Shown here one piece after another: positions 52,108 through 60,049 of a stretch of DNA of 64,000 bases; the stretch's first letter is position 1; the number at the start of each line of letters is the position of its first letter. Where the stretch lies: positions 558,001 to 622,000 of the forward strand of contig CP095846.1 of the NCBI GenBank assembly GCA_023100825.1, given 5' to 3'. The notes below the pieces were generated by a model. The model was not told where the DNA came from. It did no database searches and saw nothing but the letters and a program-made list of their open reading frames with translations. A program made the translations under genes and the position numbers. This stretch comes from Nocardioidaceae bacterium SCSIO 66511. GTDB lineage: Bacteria; Actinomycetota; Actinomycetes; Propionibacteriales; Nocardioidaceae.

Positions 52108-52742
52108 GCGCGGTGCGCAGGCTGCTGAGCCTCACCACCGGCCGGATCGACGGCACCCTCGTCAGCGCGCTGTCCGGCCAACTGCACGCGGCGCAGGAAG
52201 GTGCCGATCTCGCCCTCGCCATGACGAGTGGAGCGCTGGCTGCCGCTGAGGCGCGCGAGCAGATGCGGCTGACCGAACATCGCGGCGACCGCGAACGCGG
52301 CCGCCTCGTCGGCGGTCTCAGCAGGGCGCTCGTCACGCCGATGGACCGCGAAGACCTGTTCCGATTGTCTCGCTCGATCGATGACGTACTCGACACGCTG
52401 CGCGACTTCGTACGGGAGTCCGACCTGTTCGGAATGGGCGACCAGGCTGATCTCGCGCCGATCCTGGACCAGATCCGGGCCGGTCTCTCCGCGCTATCCG
52501 ACGCCGTCGACGACCTGCTCGCAAACCCCGATCGGGTGGCTGCCAGTGCACTGGCTGCGAAGAAGGCAGGCGGCGGCGTACGCCGCCTGTACGAGGACGA
52601 GATCGCCCGCATCCTCGCCGACGAGAACGGCGTACTCGCTCTGCGCAAGCATGAGCTGGCACGCCGGCTTGACGACGTCGGCAGGCAGCTCAGCCAGGCC
52701 GCCGACTCGATCGCCGACGGTGCGATGAAACGCTGGCATTAG
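52104..52742 (+). CDS. DUF47/PhoU-like protein, PiT partner
   Basis: This 212-residue all-helical protein resembles the DUF47 (PhoU-related) family that regulates PiT permeases. It has heptad-like regions and repeated Asp/Glu-rich turns (DREDLFRLSRSIDDVLDTLR). It starts with GTG at 52104, overlapping the permease stop. It is the last gene of the operon; no clear terminator follows. The function is inferred from family and context. Confidence 0.78.
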   Translation: MSAVRRLLSLTTGRIDGTLVSALSGQLHAAQEGADLALAMTSGALAAAEAREQMRLTEHRGDRERGRLVGGLSRALVTPMDREDLFRLSRSIDDVLDTLRDFVRESDLFGMGDQADLAPILDQIRAGLSALSDAVDDLLANPDRVAASALAAKKAGGGVRRLYEDEIARILADENGVLALRKHELARRLDDVGRQLSQAADSIADGAMKRWH

Positions 52743-53308
52743 TTAGATCCTCGGCCCGATCGAGTACTGACACGCGCGCTCGCGGTGCAGACGCGTAGGA
52801 GCGGTCGATCTGCGTCGCGGATCGGTTTGAACTCCTGACGACGAACATGCCCGGTGCCCATTGAATGCGTAGGTGACCGAGCACCTCGGCGAGGACAGCT
52901 ACGGCCCGGTACAGCACGGTGAGCGAAAGTCGATCGCGTTACCTCGACGCGCACCGCTAGGGTCTGTTACGAAGTCGGCGTCGATCAGTGAGCGGGATAT
53001 CCGCGCCCGGTCCGGCAAGGCGTGGGAGCGAAGTAGTAGTCGGTCTCTCCGGCGAGCGACCGCAACGCAGCCGGTCGGGATGCGGGATCACGCGAACCGG
53101 CGACGACTTTGGTAACAGGCCCTAGCCTTCTACGGTCGATGTGGCGAGGCCGAGTCACGCGATTCTTGCATGCGCGAGTTGGTCACGCGCGCTCATTGCC
53201 CGTGATATGTACGACGTTCCTGCCCGGGAGGCGATGGTGGTTAGGCAGTGACGTGCAGCGGTTCAGAGCGCGCGGTCTGAGGTCTCTCGAGAGGATGTGA
53301 GGAATGCG
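52743..53308. other. 566-base region without genes, containing a MITE
   Basis: No convincing coding sequence is visible. The central part (52957-53125) is a small inverted-repeat element described separately. The left flank shows nothing I recognise. The right flank (53126-53308) carries the ribosome site GAGGA at 53299-53303 of the next gene. Confidence 0.5.
52957..53125. mobile_element. 161-bp IS5-like MITE with CTAG target duplication
   Basis: The terminal repeats GGTCTGTTACGAAGTCG (from 52961) and GGCCTGTTACCAAAGTCG (reverse strand, from 53121) match at nearly all positions, allowing one gap. Both ends are flanked by CTAG (52957-52960, 53122-53125), the target duplication expected for some IS5-group elements (YTAR). 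The 161-base interior has no transposase. It therefore fits a miniature inverted-repeat transposable element mobilised by an IS5-type transposase elsewhere. Confidence 0.75.
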
Positions 53309-54082
53309 ATGCCGGTCAGCGCCGGACAAGTACTGCCCTACCGCGACTATGGAGGCAACGGTCCACACATCGTTGCTCTGCACGGCCATTTCGGGAGCTC
53401 AGCGTCGTTCGGGGCACTGGCGGCCGCGCTGGATGAGAAGACGGCTCGGCTCACGGCGCCGGACCAGCGTGGCCACGGCTTCGCGCCGCGCGGAAGTGAT
53501 GCAAGCGTCGAGTCGTACCTGGCCCTGCTCGAGGCGTTTGTCGAGCACCACATTTCAGCGCCGGTGACGCTTTTCGGTCATTCGATGGGTGGCACCCACG
53601 CCATGCTCCTCGCGGAGCGCCGTCCCGATCTGGTCGGGGCGCTCGTCGTCGAGGATCAGCCGATGGTCGTCGGCTCGACGGTCCTCGACGTCACCGCGTG
53701 GCCGAGACGCTGGCCATCATTTCTGGCGCTCGCTGAGGATCTGCGTGGGCGCGGCATCGATGATCCGAGCTACTTCATACGTGATGCCTTGCGGTTCGCC
53801 GATGGTTGGGGTCTCGGTTTCGACCACGACGATATGGTCGAGTCGCAACGCAGGCTCGTCGGTGACTACTCGCGGAGTTGGCAGGCAATCCAGGTACCGA
53901 CCCTGCTCATTCGTGGTGCGGAGAGTTTCATCCTCGATGGGGACATGGCTGCCGAGATGATCACGATGCAGCCGAAAGCCGTGTTACGTGAGTTCGACGG
54001 GTGCGGGCACTGGGTCCATGACGATGACCCCGCCGGCGTCGCAGGCGCCGTACGCGAGTTCATCGCGAATGCGATCCGTTGA
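53309..54082 (+). CDS. Alpha/beta hydrolase (serine type)
   Basis: This 257-residue hydrolase has the oxyanion HGHFGSS, nucleophile elbow FGHSMGGTHAM with serine near residue 94, and a histidine in GCGHWVHDD. The acid is less obvious, near LIRGAESFILDG, where a Glu or Asp may serve. It could be an esterase, lactonase or C-C hydrolase. GAGGA lies five bases before the ATG at 53309. It stands alone between the MITE and a tRNA-like remnant. Confidence 0.82.
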   Translation: MPVSAGQVLPYRDYGGNGPHIVALHGHFGSSASFGALAAALDEKTARLTAPDQRGHGFAPRGSDASVESYLALLEAFVEHHISAPVTLFGHSMGGTHAMLLAERRPDLVGALVVEDQPMVVGSTVLDVTAWPRRWPSFLALAEDLRGRGIDDPSYFIRDALRFADGWGLGFDHDDMVESQRRLVGDYSRSWQAIQVPTLLIRGAESFILDGDMAAEMITMQPKAVLREFDGCGHWVHDDDPAGVAGAVREFIANAIR

Positions 54083-54278
54083 CCAACGGATGTCCAGCCG
54101 GATGAGCAGTGAAGAGGCGTCCCCGGGGCGAGCGATCGGCCACGGCAGCCACCTCCTAGGGTCTGGCGTCTCCACCGACACCCAGATTCCGACCGGGTGG
54201 GGCCCAAGTGGGCACTCCCGCAGGCGAATGGTGGTGACCGGGAAGGTGCTCTACCAGGGCCGTTACAGCCCCAAGGCC

Positions 54279-54307
54279 GTCGGTTCGATTCCGACTGGCG
54301 GCTCACC
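54279..54307 (+). other. tRNA-like T-arm: possible tRNA 3' remnant
   Basis: GTCGG-TTCGATT-CCGAC (54279-54295) is a perfect canonical T-arm: 5-bp stem and a 7-base TTCRANN loop. TGGCGGC-T follows in the place of the 3' acceptor strand and discriminator. No complementary GCCGCCA lies 60-100 bases upstream, and no D-arm or anticodon loop with U33 is visible. A weak alternative acceptor pairs GGTGA (54233) with TCACC (54303). I think it is the 3' part of a tRNA, perhaps an old attachment site, or a structured RNA. Confidence 0.45.
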
Positions 54308-54312
54308 GCTAC

Positions 54313-54346
54313 AAACCCCCGGCTGACCCAGGTCAGCCGGGGGTTT
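54313..54346 (+). terminator. Very strong intrinsic terminator hairpin
   Basis: AAACCCCCGGCTGACC (54313-54328) and GGTCAGCCGGGGGTTT (54331-54346) are perfect complements separated by two bases, so about 15 bp can pair around a small loop. It ends in GGGTTT. Such hairpins commonly follow tRNA genes in actinobacteria, and it starts six bases after the T-arm feature. Confidence 0.85.
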
Positions 54347-54491
54347 CCAGTCTCGTCGTGGCTGACACGCCGCCGAATACTGCGCTCCCCAAGGTCTGCG
54401 TGGAGTGCACGATCCGGTGACGATGTGAGCAGCACGTGTAGTGGTGGATGACTCCGACCGAGTCCGCTCCGGACGGCTGAGCGTCCGGGTG

Positions 54492-55190
54492 CTAGTCGAC
54501 AGGCAGTCTCATGGCTTCTGCAGATTCGTCGACGATTGCGCGCATGGCGGCTTGTGCGGCGTCTGGTTTGCCGAGTTGGATCGATTCGGCGACGTCGCCG
54601 TGGAGTCGGATCGCGCTCACTTCGGGTCGTGTGGGCATGAGGTCGTGGTGCGTCCTTCCGGCGAGAACCTCCGCGACGGTGTCGGCGATGGCGGCGAACA
54701 TGTCGTTCCCGGAGGCCTGGAGGACGACGCGGTGGAACATTATGTCGTGGTCGAGGTAGGCGTCGAGGTCTCCCTCTTGTCCGGTGATCGACATGCCGAT
54801 CACTGCCGCGGTCAGGGCGCCGCATTGGCCGGCGGTCGCGTGCATCGCGGCGAGCGCGGCCGCTGCCGGTTCGATCGCGGCGCGGAGTTGGCTGAGCGTG
54901 GCGAGCTGTTGTAGTCGGTCGTCGCCTGACAGGCGCCATCGGATGATCATCGGGTCGAACACCCGCCAGGACTCGCGTGAGCGAACAATGATCCCGACGC
55001 GACGTCTGCTCTCGACCACGCCCATCGATTCGAGTACGCGTATCGCCTCTCGGACGACCGTCCGTGAGACCTGATGGGTCCGTTCGAGCTCGTCGAGTCG
55101 CCAAACGGTGCCCGCGGGGTGGTCCCCGCGGACGATCGAGGCGCCGAGGGCGTCAAGTACCTGGTGGTGGAGGTCAGTCAGTTGCGTCAT
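54492..55190 (-). CDS. GntR/FadR-family regulator (probable gluconate regulator)
   Basis: This 232-residue protein has a GntR winged helix (about 10-75, LDELERTHQVSRTVVREAIR) and an FCD ligand domain with histidines in DHDIMFHRVVLQAS and IRLHGDVAESI. FCD regulators respond to organic and sugar acids. It is divergent from gluconokinase, so gluconate is the natural guess. I use the ATG at 55190; upstream in-frame GTG 55193 and ATG 55208 are alternatives. No good ribosome site is seen. Confidence 0.87.
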   Translation of the reverse strand: MTQLTDLHHQVLDALGASIVRGDHPAGTVWRLDELERTHQVSRTVVREAIRVLESMGVVESRRRVGIIVRSRESWRVFDPMIIRWRLSGDDRLQQLATLSQLRAAIEPAAAALAAMHATAGQCGALTAAVIGMSITGQEGDLDAYLDHDIMFHRVVLQASGNDMFAAIADTVAEVLAGRTHHDLMPTRPEVSAIRLHGDVAESIQLGKPDAAQAAMRAIVDESAEAMRLPVD

Positions 55191-55250
55191 CACGAGCAAG
55201 AATCTCACGACAGGGGTGCAAAAGATATGATCTAAGTGGAAGATGCGTTC

Positions 55251-55799
55251 ATGTCATCATCTCTTATGGCTCCGCCGCGGGTTGTTGTCATGGGGGTGAG
55301 TGGCTGCGGCAAGACCACTGTCGGTCGCGAACTCGCGGCCAGGCTGGGTGTGTCGTACGCGGATGCGGACGGCTTCCACACCGCCGCGAGCATCTCGAAG
55401 ATGTCGGCGCATGTTGCCCTCGATGACACCGACCGTGAGCCGTGGTTGAGGGCGATCGGTCGGTGGCTCTGCACACAGCCGGACGGTGGAGTGGTCGGAT
55501 GCTCCGCGCTCAAGCGGCGTTATCGAGACGTTCTACGCCACGAGGTCCACGGCGTGTGGTTCCTCCACCTCAGTGGTCCAGAACAGGTCGCGAGGGCGCG
55601 CGTACGGCAGCGGTCCGGACATTTCATGCCTCCAGAGGTCGTACACACGCAGTACGAGGCACTCGAACCCCTCATGACCGATGAACCCGGCAGAACCGTC
55701 GACTTCACCGCCAGTGTGGATCGACTGGTCGGCGCGGCACTGACCTCGCTCGGCCGGCATTCGAAGGAAGAAGACAGTGACACAACACGTATCCAGTGA
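55251..55799 (+). CDS. gntK: Gluconokinase
   Basis: This 182-residue P-loop kinase phosphorylates gluconate to 6-phosphogluconate. Walker A is GVSGCGKT (15-22). The substrate region YADADGFHTAASISKMSAHV and the LID-like arginines QVARARVRQRSGHFMP match GntK. GGAAG lies nine bases before the ATG at 55251; GTG 55236 and ATG 55266 are other possible starts. The following ABC-ATPase gene overlapped its end but is now broken, so the gluconate operon seems damaged. Confidence 0.9.
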   Translation: MSSSLMAPPRVVVMGVSGCGKTTVGRELAARLGVSYADADGFHTAASISKMSAHVALDDTDREPWLRAIGRWLCTQPDGGVVGCSALKRRYRDVLRHEVHGVWFLHLSGPEQVARARVRQRSGHFMPPEVVHTQYEALEPLMTDEPGRTVDFTASVDRLVGAALTSLGRHSKEEDSDTTRIQ

Positions 55800-55932
55800 T
55801 CGGACCGCCGCAAGCGTCGAGCTTCGCGGGATCGTCAAACGCTTCGGTTCGGCTGTTGCGGTCGACGGCGTGAACCTCACCATCGGCGAGGGCGAGTTCA
55901 TCTCGCTGCTAGGTCCTTCCGGCTGCGGCAAG
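55777..55932 (+). pseudogene. ABC transporter ATPase, truncated after Walker A
   Basis: A GTG with GAAGGAAG upstream, overlapping the gntK end by 23 bases, begins VELRGIVKRFGSAVAVDGVN and continues to ISLLGPSGCGK. At about 55932 the resemblance to an ATPase stops exactly inside the P-loop, and what follows is unrelated DNA read in the other direction. The Q-loop, signature, Walker B and all later parts are missing. It was probably the sugar importer ATPase of the gntK operon. Confidence 0.85.
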
Positions 55933-55934
55933 CG

Positions 55935-56125
55935 ACCCCGCGCGGAGCGCCTCGATCACGGCCCGCTCGTCCACGATCGCCCCGCGCGCAGTGTTGACCA
56001 ACACCGCACCCGGTTTGAGCAGTGCGAGCTCACTTCGGCCCAGGAGGCCACGGGACTCCTCCGACAGACGCAAGATAGGCGACGACGAGGTCGTCCTTGC
56101 TCCGGAGGTAGGCGTTTCCCGCCTG
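55935..56125 (-). pseudogene. D-2-hydroxyacid dehydrogenase fragment, inverted and frameshifted
   Basis: On the minus strand, residues RLSEESRGLLGRSELALLKPG and VLVNTARGAIVDE match the catalytic-arginine region of D-2-hydroxyacid dehydrogenases. Upstream coding (AGNAYLRSKDDLVVAY) is in a different frame, so a small indel separates them near 56055-56062. The fragment abuts the truncated ABC gene directly, head to tail against it, and both ends of the dehydrogenase are missing. The same motif in the intact gene at 2943 reads RLSGESRGLLGARELAMFKPG. Confidence 0.8.
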
Positions 56126-56213
56126 GCGTGCGATCAACATGCGAGTATGGCGTCCAAGAACGCGCGTCGACCCACGAAGAGTCGGGGGTCGCGCATCGCT
56201 GGAGGATGAGTGC

Positions 56214-57017
56214 GTGACTGGTCGAGAAGTGAGTACTGAGGGTCCGGCGCACCGACGTGCCAACGATTACGACGCCTTCGCTGCCGCCTACTCGGCAGAG
56301 AACGACGACAGCGTTGCCAACGCGTATTACGAGCGTCCAGCCATGTTGGAACTCGCCGGAGACGTGGCGGGCCGCAGCGTACTCGACGCGGGGTGCGGAT
56401 CGGGCTCTCTGAGTGCCGCCCTGCGCGACCGTGGGGCGACCGTCGCGGGCATCGACGTCAGCGCCAGGATGCTAGATCTTGCTAGGGAGCGGCTCGGCGG
56501 TGACGTGGAACTCCGCGTGTCCGACCTAGACGACCGACTCCCGTTCGACGATGCCTCGTTCGACGACGTCATCGCCTCGCTCGTACTGCACTACCTCGAG
56601 GACTGGACGGCCGCGCTAGCCGAGACGCGACGCGTCCTCAAGCCCGGCGGGCGCCTACTCGTGTCCGTCGACCACCCCATCGTCGCGTACACCATCGAGG
56701 AGCAGCGCCCTGACTACTTCGCGACCACCAGCTACGAGTTCGAGTGGGAATTCGGCGGGCAGCGGGTCCCGATGCGATTCTGGCGCAAGTCGTTGCAACA
56801 GATGATCGAGGCCTTCACATCAGCCGGGTTCCGCCTCGTGAGCATCACCGAGCCGCAGCCCCTGCCCGAGGCGCGCGACCTACACCTGGATGGTTTTACC
56901 CACTTCTCGACCTCGCCGGGATTCCTCTTCTTCGCGCTCGAAGCGGTCAGAAAGCCCGGGTCGAGTGAGTGCCCGAGTCATGATCGCGGTTCCACTCGTA
57001 GGAGAGGCAGTGCGTAA
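56214..57017 (+). CDS. Class I SAM-dependent methyltransferase
   Basis: This 267-residue enzyme has motif I VLDAGCGSGSLSAALRDRG, an acidic residue after beta-2 (VAGIDVSARML), and post-motif residues LPFDDASFDDVIASLVLHYL. It methylates a small molecule of unknown identity. GGAGG lies eight bases before the GTG at 56214. Its start region borders the gene debris at 55777-56125, so its original promoter may have changed. Confidence 0.86.
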   Translation: MTGREVSTEGPAHRRANDYDAFAAAYSAENDDSVANAYYERPAMLELAGDVAGRSVLDAGCGSGSLSAALRDRGATVAGIDVSARMLDLARERLGGDVELRVSDLDDRLPFDDASFDDVIASLVLHYLEDWTAALAETRRVLKPGGRLLVSVDHPIVAYTIEEQRPDYFATTSYEFEWEFGGQRVPMRFWRKSLQQMIEAFTSAGFRLVSITEPQPLPEARDLHLDGFTHFSTSPGFLFFALEAVRKPGSSECPSHDRGSTRRRGSA

Positions 57018-57075
57018 TTGCGTTGCGGCGCCGAACGCGGCGGCTTAGCGTTGCGAAACCGCTAACGAGCGGGCG

Positions 57076-57092
57076 ACGTGGTACGACCACGT
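57076..57092. promoter_or_regulatory. Palindrome before the VOC gene
   Basis: ACGTGGT-ACG-ACCACGT has perfect 7-bp arms and lies 20 bases before the start codon at 57112. It could be an operator or a hairpin in the leader. A looser repeat (TTAGC...GCTAA) lies just upstream. Confidence 0.45.
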
Positions 57093-57111
57093 GCGCAGAT
57101 CGGAGCCACCG

Positions 57112-57834
57112 ATGTCCTCGAACCTCGTCGCGTTCTGTTTCGACGCCAACGACCCCCGCCGTCTTGCCGAGTTCTGGTCCGGCATGCTCGGCCGGGAAGT
57201 CGTCGATGAGGCGAACGCGGTTGCGGTTCTCCCGGCGGGGCAGGCCAACGAGTTCGATATCTGCTTCCTGCCGACCGACGTCGAGAAGACGACTGAGAAC
57301 TACACCCACTTCGACCTGACGAGCGCTACACCCGAGCAGCAAGACGAGACGGTTGCCAAGGCCCTTGAACTCGGTGGCCGGCACATCGACGTCGGCCAGC
57401 TGCCCGAGGAAGGTCACGTCGTGCTCGCCGACCCCGAGGGCAACGAGTTCTGCGTCATCGAAGCGGGTAACAACTTCCTCGCTGACACTGCCTTCATCGG
57501 CGCACTTTCGAGCGACGGTACGCAAGCCGTCGGGTACTTCTGGAGCGAGGCGCTGGGCTGGCCGCTGATCTGGGACCAGGACGAGGAGACGGGGATCCAG
57601 TCGCTACAAGGAGGCTCGAAGATCACCTGGGGTGGCCCTCCGGTTGCGCCGAAGCACGGCAAGAACCGCCTCCACCTCGACATCGCACCAGCTGCCGGGA
57701 GTGACCAGCAGGCCGAGGTCGACAGGCTCATCTCGCTCGGCGCGCGCCGGGTCGACATCGGGCAAGGTGACGTCAGCTGGGTGGTCATGGCAGACCCCGA
57801 CGGCAACGAGTTCTGTGTGCTGACGCCTCGATAG
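57112..57834 (+). CDS. VOC (glyoxalase/bleomycin-resistance) family protein, two domains
   Basis: This 240-residue protein has two vicinal-oxygen-chelate modules of about 115 residues. Both end in the same pattern: VVLADPEGNEFCVIEAG near residue 113 and VVMADPDGNEFCVLTPR at the C-terminus. Such proteins bind or transform small hydrophobic metabolites; the metal ligands (His/Glu) are only partly evident. GGAG lies seven bases before the ATG. Confidence 0.84.
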   Translation: MSSNLVAFCFDANDPRRLAEFWSGMLGREVVDEANAVAVLPAGQANEFDICFLPTDVEKTTENYTHFDLTSATPEQQDETVAKALELGGRHIDVGQLPEEGHVVLADPEGNEFCVIEAGNNFLADTAFIGALSSDGTQAVGYFWSEALGWPLIWDQDEETGIQSLQGGSKITWGGPPVAPKHGKNRLHLDIAPAAGSDQQAEVDRLISLGARRVDIGQGDVSWVVMADPDGNEFCVLTPR

Positions 57835-57890
57835 GAGGCGCTCGTCCCGCTATCGTCGATTGATACGCGGCGAGACGAAGAAGGTTGCCC

Positions 57891-58502
57891 GTGGGCGATC
57901 CTGGCTATGGCAGGGGCCAACGGCCGGTGGAGACGCTCCAGTCCGGCCCTTCCCGTCCGCCTTGTCTACAAAGGATTCCGGCTCGTTGGCGGTTGCGCGG
58001 GGCGGTATTGTCCGCGCTCATTCTCGGCGCCGCCGCAGGCGTTGGCGCCGTGCTGTGGCTGGAGGACGAGCCGAAGCCGGATGCGCACGTTCCGCATGAG
58101 CACGCAGTAGAACTCGTGTTGCTCGGGCAGAGCGCTTCCCGCGTCACGCAGACCGCAGAGCCACCGATCCGAGGTGTGGTGGCCGTCGACGCCGCAGTAC
58201 TACTCTCCGGTGCGGTGACATCGACCGTCACCGACATCAAGAACCTCGACCGCCGTCTCGCGGTACGCGCAGAAGGCCTGCCGTTGACGGTTTCTCCGGC
58301 CGACCGCTTCCAGCTCGTCGACCTCGAGGTCAAGGTCAGAGACTGCACCGCCGCGTCGAACGACGAGTCGCTCGATCTGCCCTTCACCATCGCGTGGCGA
58401 GACGAGTACGGGCGAGAGCACACCGACTCGGCGGGCGACATGAACGGTGCGATACGGCGTGAGCTGACCGGCTTCATCGACCAAGCGTGTGCCGACCGGT
58501 AG
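57891..58502 (+). CDS. Hypothetical membrane-anchored protein
   Basis: I do not recognise this 203-residue protein. An Arg/Pro-rich cytoplasmic start (about 1-35) precedes one hydrophobic helix (AVLSALILGAAAGVGAVLWL). The remaining ~145 residues should be extracellular and mostly beta-structured. GAAGAAGG is placed six bases before the GTG at 57891. It has no obvious operon partner. Confidence 0.65.
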   Translation: MGDPGYGRGQRPVETLQSGPSRPPCLQRIPARWRLRGAVLSALILGAAAGVGAVLWLEDEPKPDAHVPHEHAVELVLLGQSASRVTQTAEPPIRGVVAVDAAVLLSGAVTSTVTDIKNLDRRLAVRAEGLPLTVSPADRFQLVDLEVKVRDCTAASNDESLDLPFTIAWRDEYGREHTDSAGDMNGAIRRELTGFIDQACADR

Positions 58503-58518
58503 CGCGCACGTCGACAGG

Positions 58519-59106
58519 TCAACGAGTCGTACCGACTGCACCCAGGTACGCGGCGCCGCGCGGAGAGAGGCGGTAGCCGACTTCGAGGCTGCGAGTGAGC
58601 CCGAGCGCTTTCAACTTGCGCACATCGAGCTTGAACGGGTCACGTTCGCGGCCGATCGACTCGGCAAGATCTTGCGCGCGTACGCCCGGGTTTACCTCGA
58701 TCAGTCGGAGCGTTTCGTACGTCCAAACCCCGTGCGTACTGTGCTTGTCGAGCATGCCGAGGCGTGCGGTGATCTCGGCGACCTGGGCATCCGACAGATC
58801 GGCGTCGTCGCCGAGCGCGATGCGCGGATCGGGGCCGGCGTACGCAAGCCCGACGCGGAACACCGGATCGGGCTCGCGTTTCCGCATGCGTTTGAGCACC
58901 TCGTCGACCGAGCCCGCGCCGGCAGCACGCGCATCGGCCGCCGTGATGCGGTCGGGATCGACCTGATCGACGTCGGTGACCTCGATCAGTCCCGCAGTGG
59001 TCAGGAACGTGCCGCCGACCTTCACCCGAGGCTGTTTCCAGCGCCGGTACGCGAGGCGTACTTCACCCGAGGCGACGGCGGCGGCGATGGCAGGTGGCAA
59101 CAGCAT
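58519..59106 (-). CDS. ASCH-domain-like protein
   Basis: This 195-residue protein opens with a sequence like the ASCH (PUA-fold) domain: VRLAYRRWKQPRVKVGGTFL and AGLIEVTDVDQVDPDRIT. The C-terminal half contains a winged-helix-like part (LDVRKLKALGLTRSLEVGYRL). ASCH domains are thought to bind RNA or nucleotides. The ribosome site is weak. It is divergent from the methyltransferase gene and convergent with the membrane protein gene. Confidence 0.68.
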   Translation of the reverse strand: MLLPPAIAAAVASGEVRLAYRRWKQPRVKVGGTFLTTAGLIEVTDVDQVDPDRITAADARAAGAGSVDEVLKRMRKREPDPVFRVGLAYAGPDPRIALGDDADLSDAQVAEITARLGMLDKHSTHGVWTYETLRLIEVNPGVRAQDLAESIGRERDPFKLDVRKLKALGLTRSLEVGYRLSPRGAAYLGAVGTTR

Positions 59107-59230
59107 GACGGTGCTCTCGGTCGGTGCGGATGCTCAGCAGGATAACCGCGGCAGCGTACTGGCAGTACCTTGACAGAACCACCAACTAGCGCCGTGACTT
59201 GCGTCGATCCGCCAATGTGGAGGTGCGGAC

Positions 59231-60049
59231 ATGTCCGAGCACAACGACTACGTGTTCGACGAGACGAACGAGCATCGTCGCCTACGATCGCAGTCAACCG
59301 TGTTCGACCCGATCACCTCGCGGTTGTTCACCGAGGCCGGTCTTGCCGCAGGTATGCGGGTGCTCGATCTCGGAAGTGGAGCAGGCAACGTAGCGATGCT
59401 CGCGTCGCAGTTCGTCGGACCGCGCGGCAGCGTAGTCGGGATCGAGCGCGATCCTGAGTCGATCAGGGCGGCGCGTCACTGGGCTGAGGCTGCGGGCCGG
59501 GACAACATCGAGTACGTCGAGGGTGACGTGACGACGCTCGGCGGGGTCGACGGAGAGTTCGACGCCGTGGTGGGCCGCACGATTCTCGTTCACCTCGCCG
59601 ATCCGAAAGCCGTTCTTCGTGCTGCGATCGGGCGGCTACGCGCCGGTGGCCTCCTGTGCATGCAGGAAGTCGATCTGACGCACGTCTGGGCACAGCCGGA
59701 GACACCACTGTGGAAGCAGATCCGCCGCTGGGTCGTCGATACGTGCTCCTTGGTCGGGGTCGACTATGGGTACGGACGGTCGTTGTTCTCCGTCCTGGGA
59801 TCACTCGGCCTTTCCGACGTGCGCCTCTCGATCGAGGCGTCAGGCGGCGGCGGTGAACGCTCGGTCGCGTTCGCGTGGGCAGAGGCTGTCGCCGGGATCC
59901 TGCCGGCGATGGAGCGGTTGGGGATAGCGTCGGCCGACGAAGTCGGCATCGGCGATCTGGAGCAACGTCTCGACGCCGAGCTCGACGCACAGCACGGCTT
60001 TTCGGTGTCCCCGTTGGTATTCGGCGCGTGGACACGCTTAGCGGAATGA
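59231..60049 (+). CDS. Class I SAM-dependent methyltransferase
   Basis: This 272-residue enzyme has motif I VLDLGSGAGNVAMLASQFVG, motif II VVGIERDPESIRAA and VGRTILVHLADP. The C-terminal cap region is long, as in small-molecule methyltransferases of the UbiE/type 11 group. GGAGGTG lies seven bases before the ATG. Its 3' end overlaps the convergent AcnX small-subunit gene by 12 bases. Confidence 0.86.
   Translation: MSEHNDYVFDETNEHRRLRSQSTVFDPITSRLFTEAGLAAGMRVLDLGSGAGNVAMLASQFVGPRGSVVGIERDPESIRAARHWAEAAGRDNIEYVEGDVTTLGGVDGEFDAVVGRTILVHLADPKAVLRAAIGRLRAGGLLCMQEVDLTHVWAQPETPLWKQIRRWVVDTCSLVGVDYGYGRSLFSVLGSLGLSDVRLSIEASGGGGERSVAFAWAEAVAGILPAMERLGIASADEVGIGDLEQRLDAELDAQHGFSVSPLVFGAWTRLAE

Larger units (their letters stand above)
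54083..54491. other. 409-base region with tRNA-like remnant and terminator
   Basis: No gene is recognisable. The middle (54190-54346) is rich in potential secondary structure, including GCCC-AAGT-GGGC, a tRNA-like T-arm and a long terminator hairpin, which are listed separately. The rest shows nothing I can name. Confidence 0.45.

Noticed and set aside
54200-54307. tmRNA or selenocysteine tRNA explanation for the T-arm
   Set aside because: A tmRNA would extend into the hydrolase gene, and there is no tmRNA 5' end. No UCA anticodon or matching 8-bp acceptor stem is present for tRNA-Sec.
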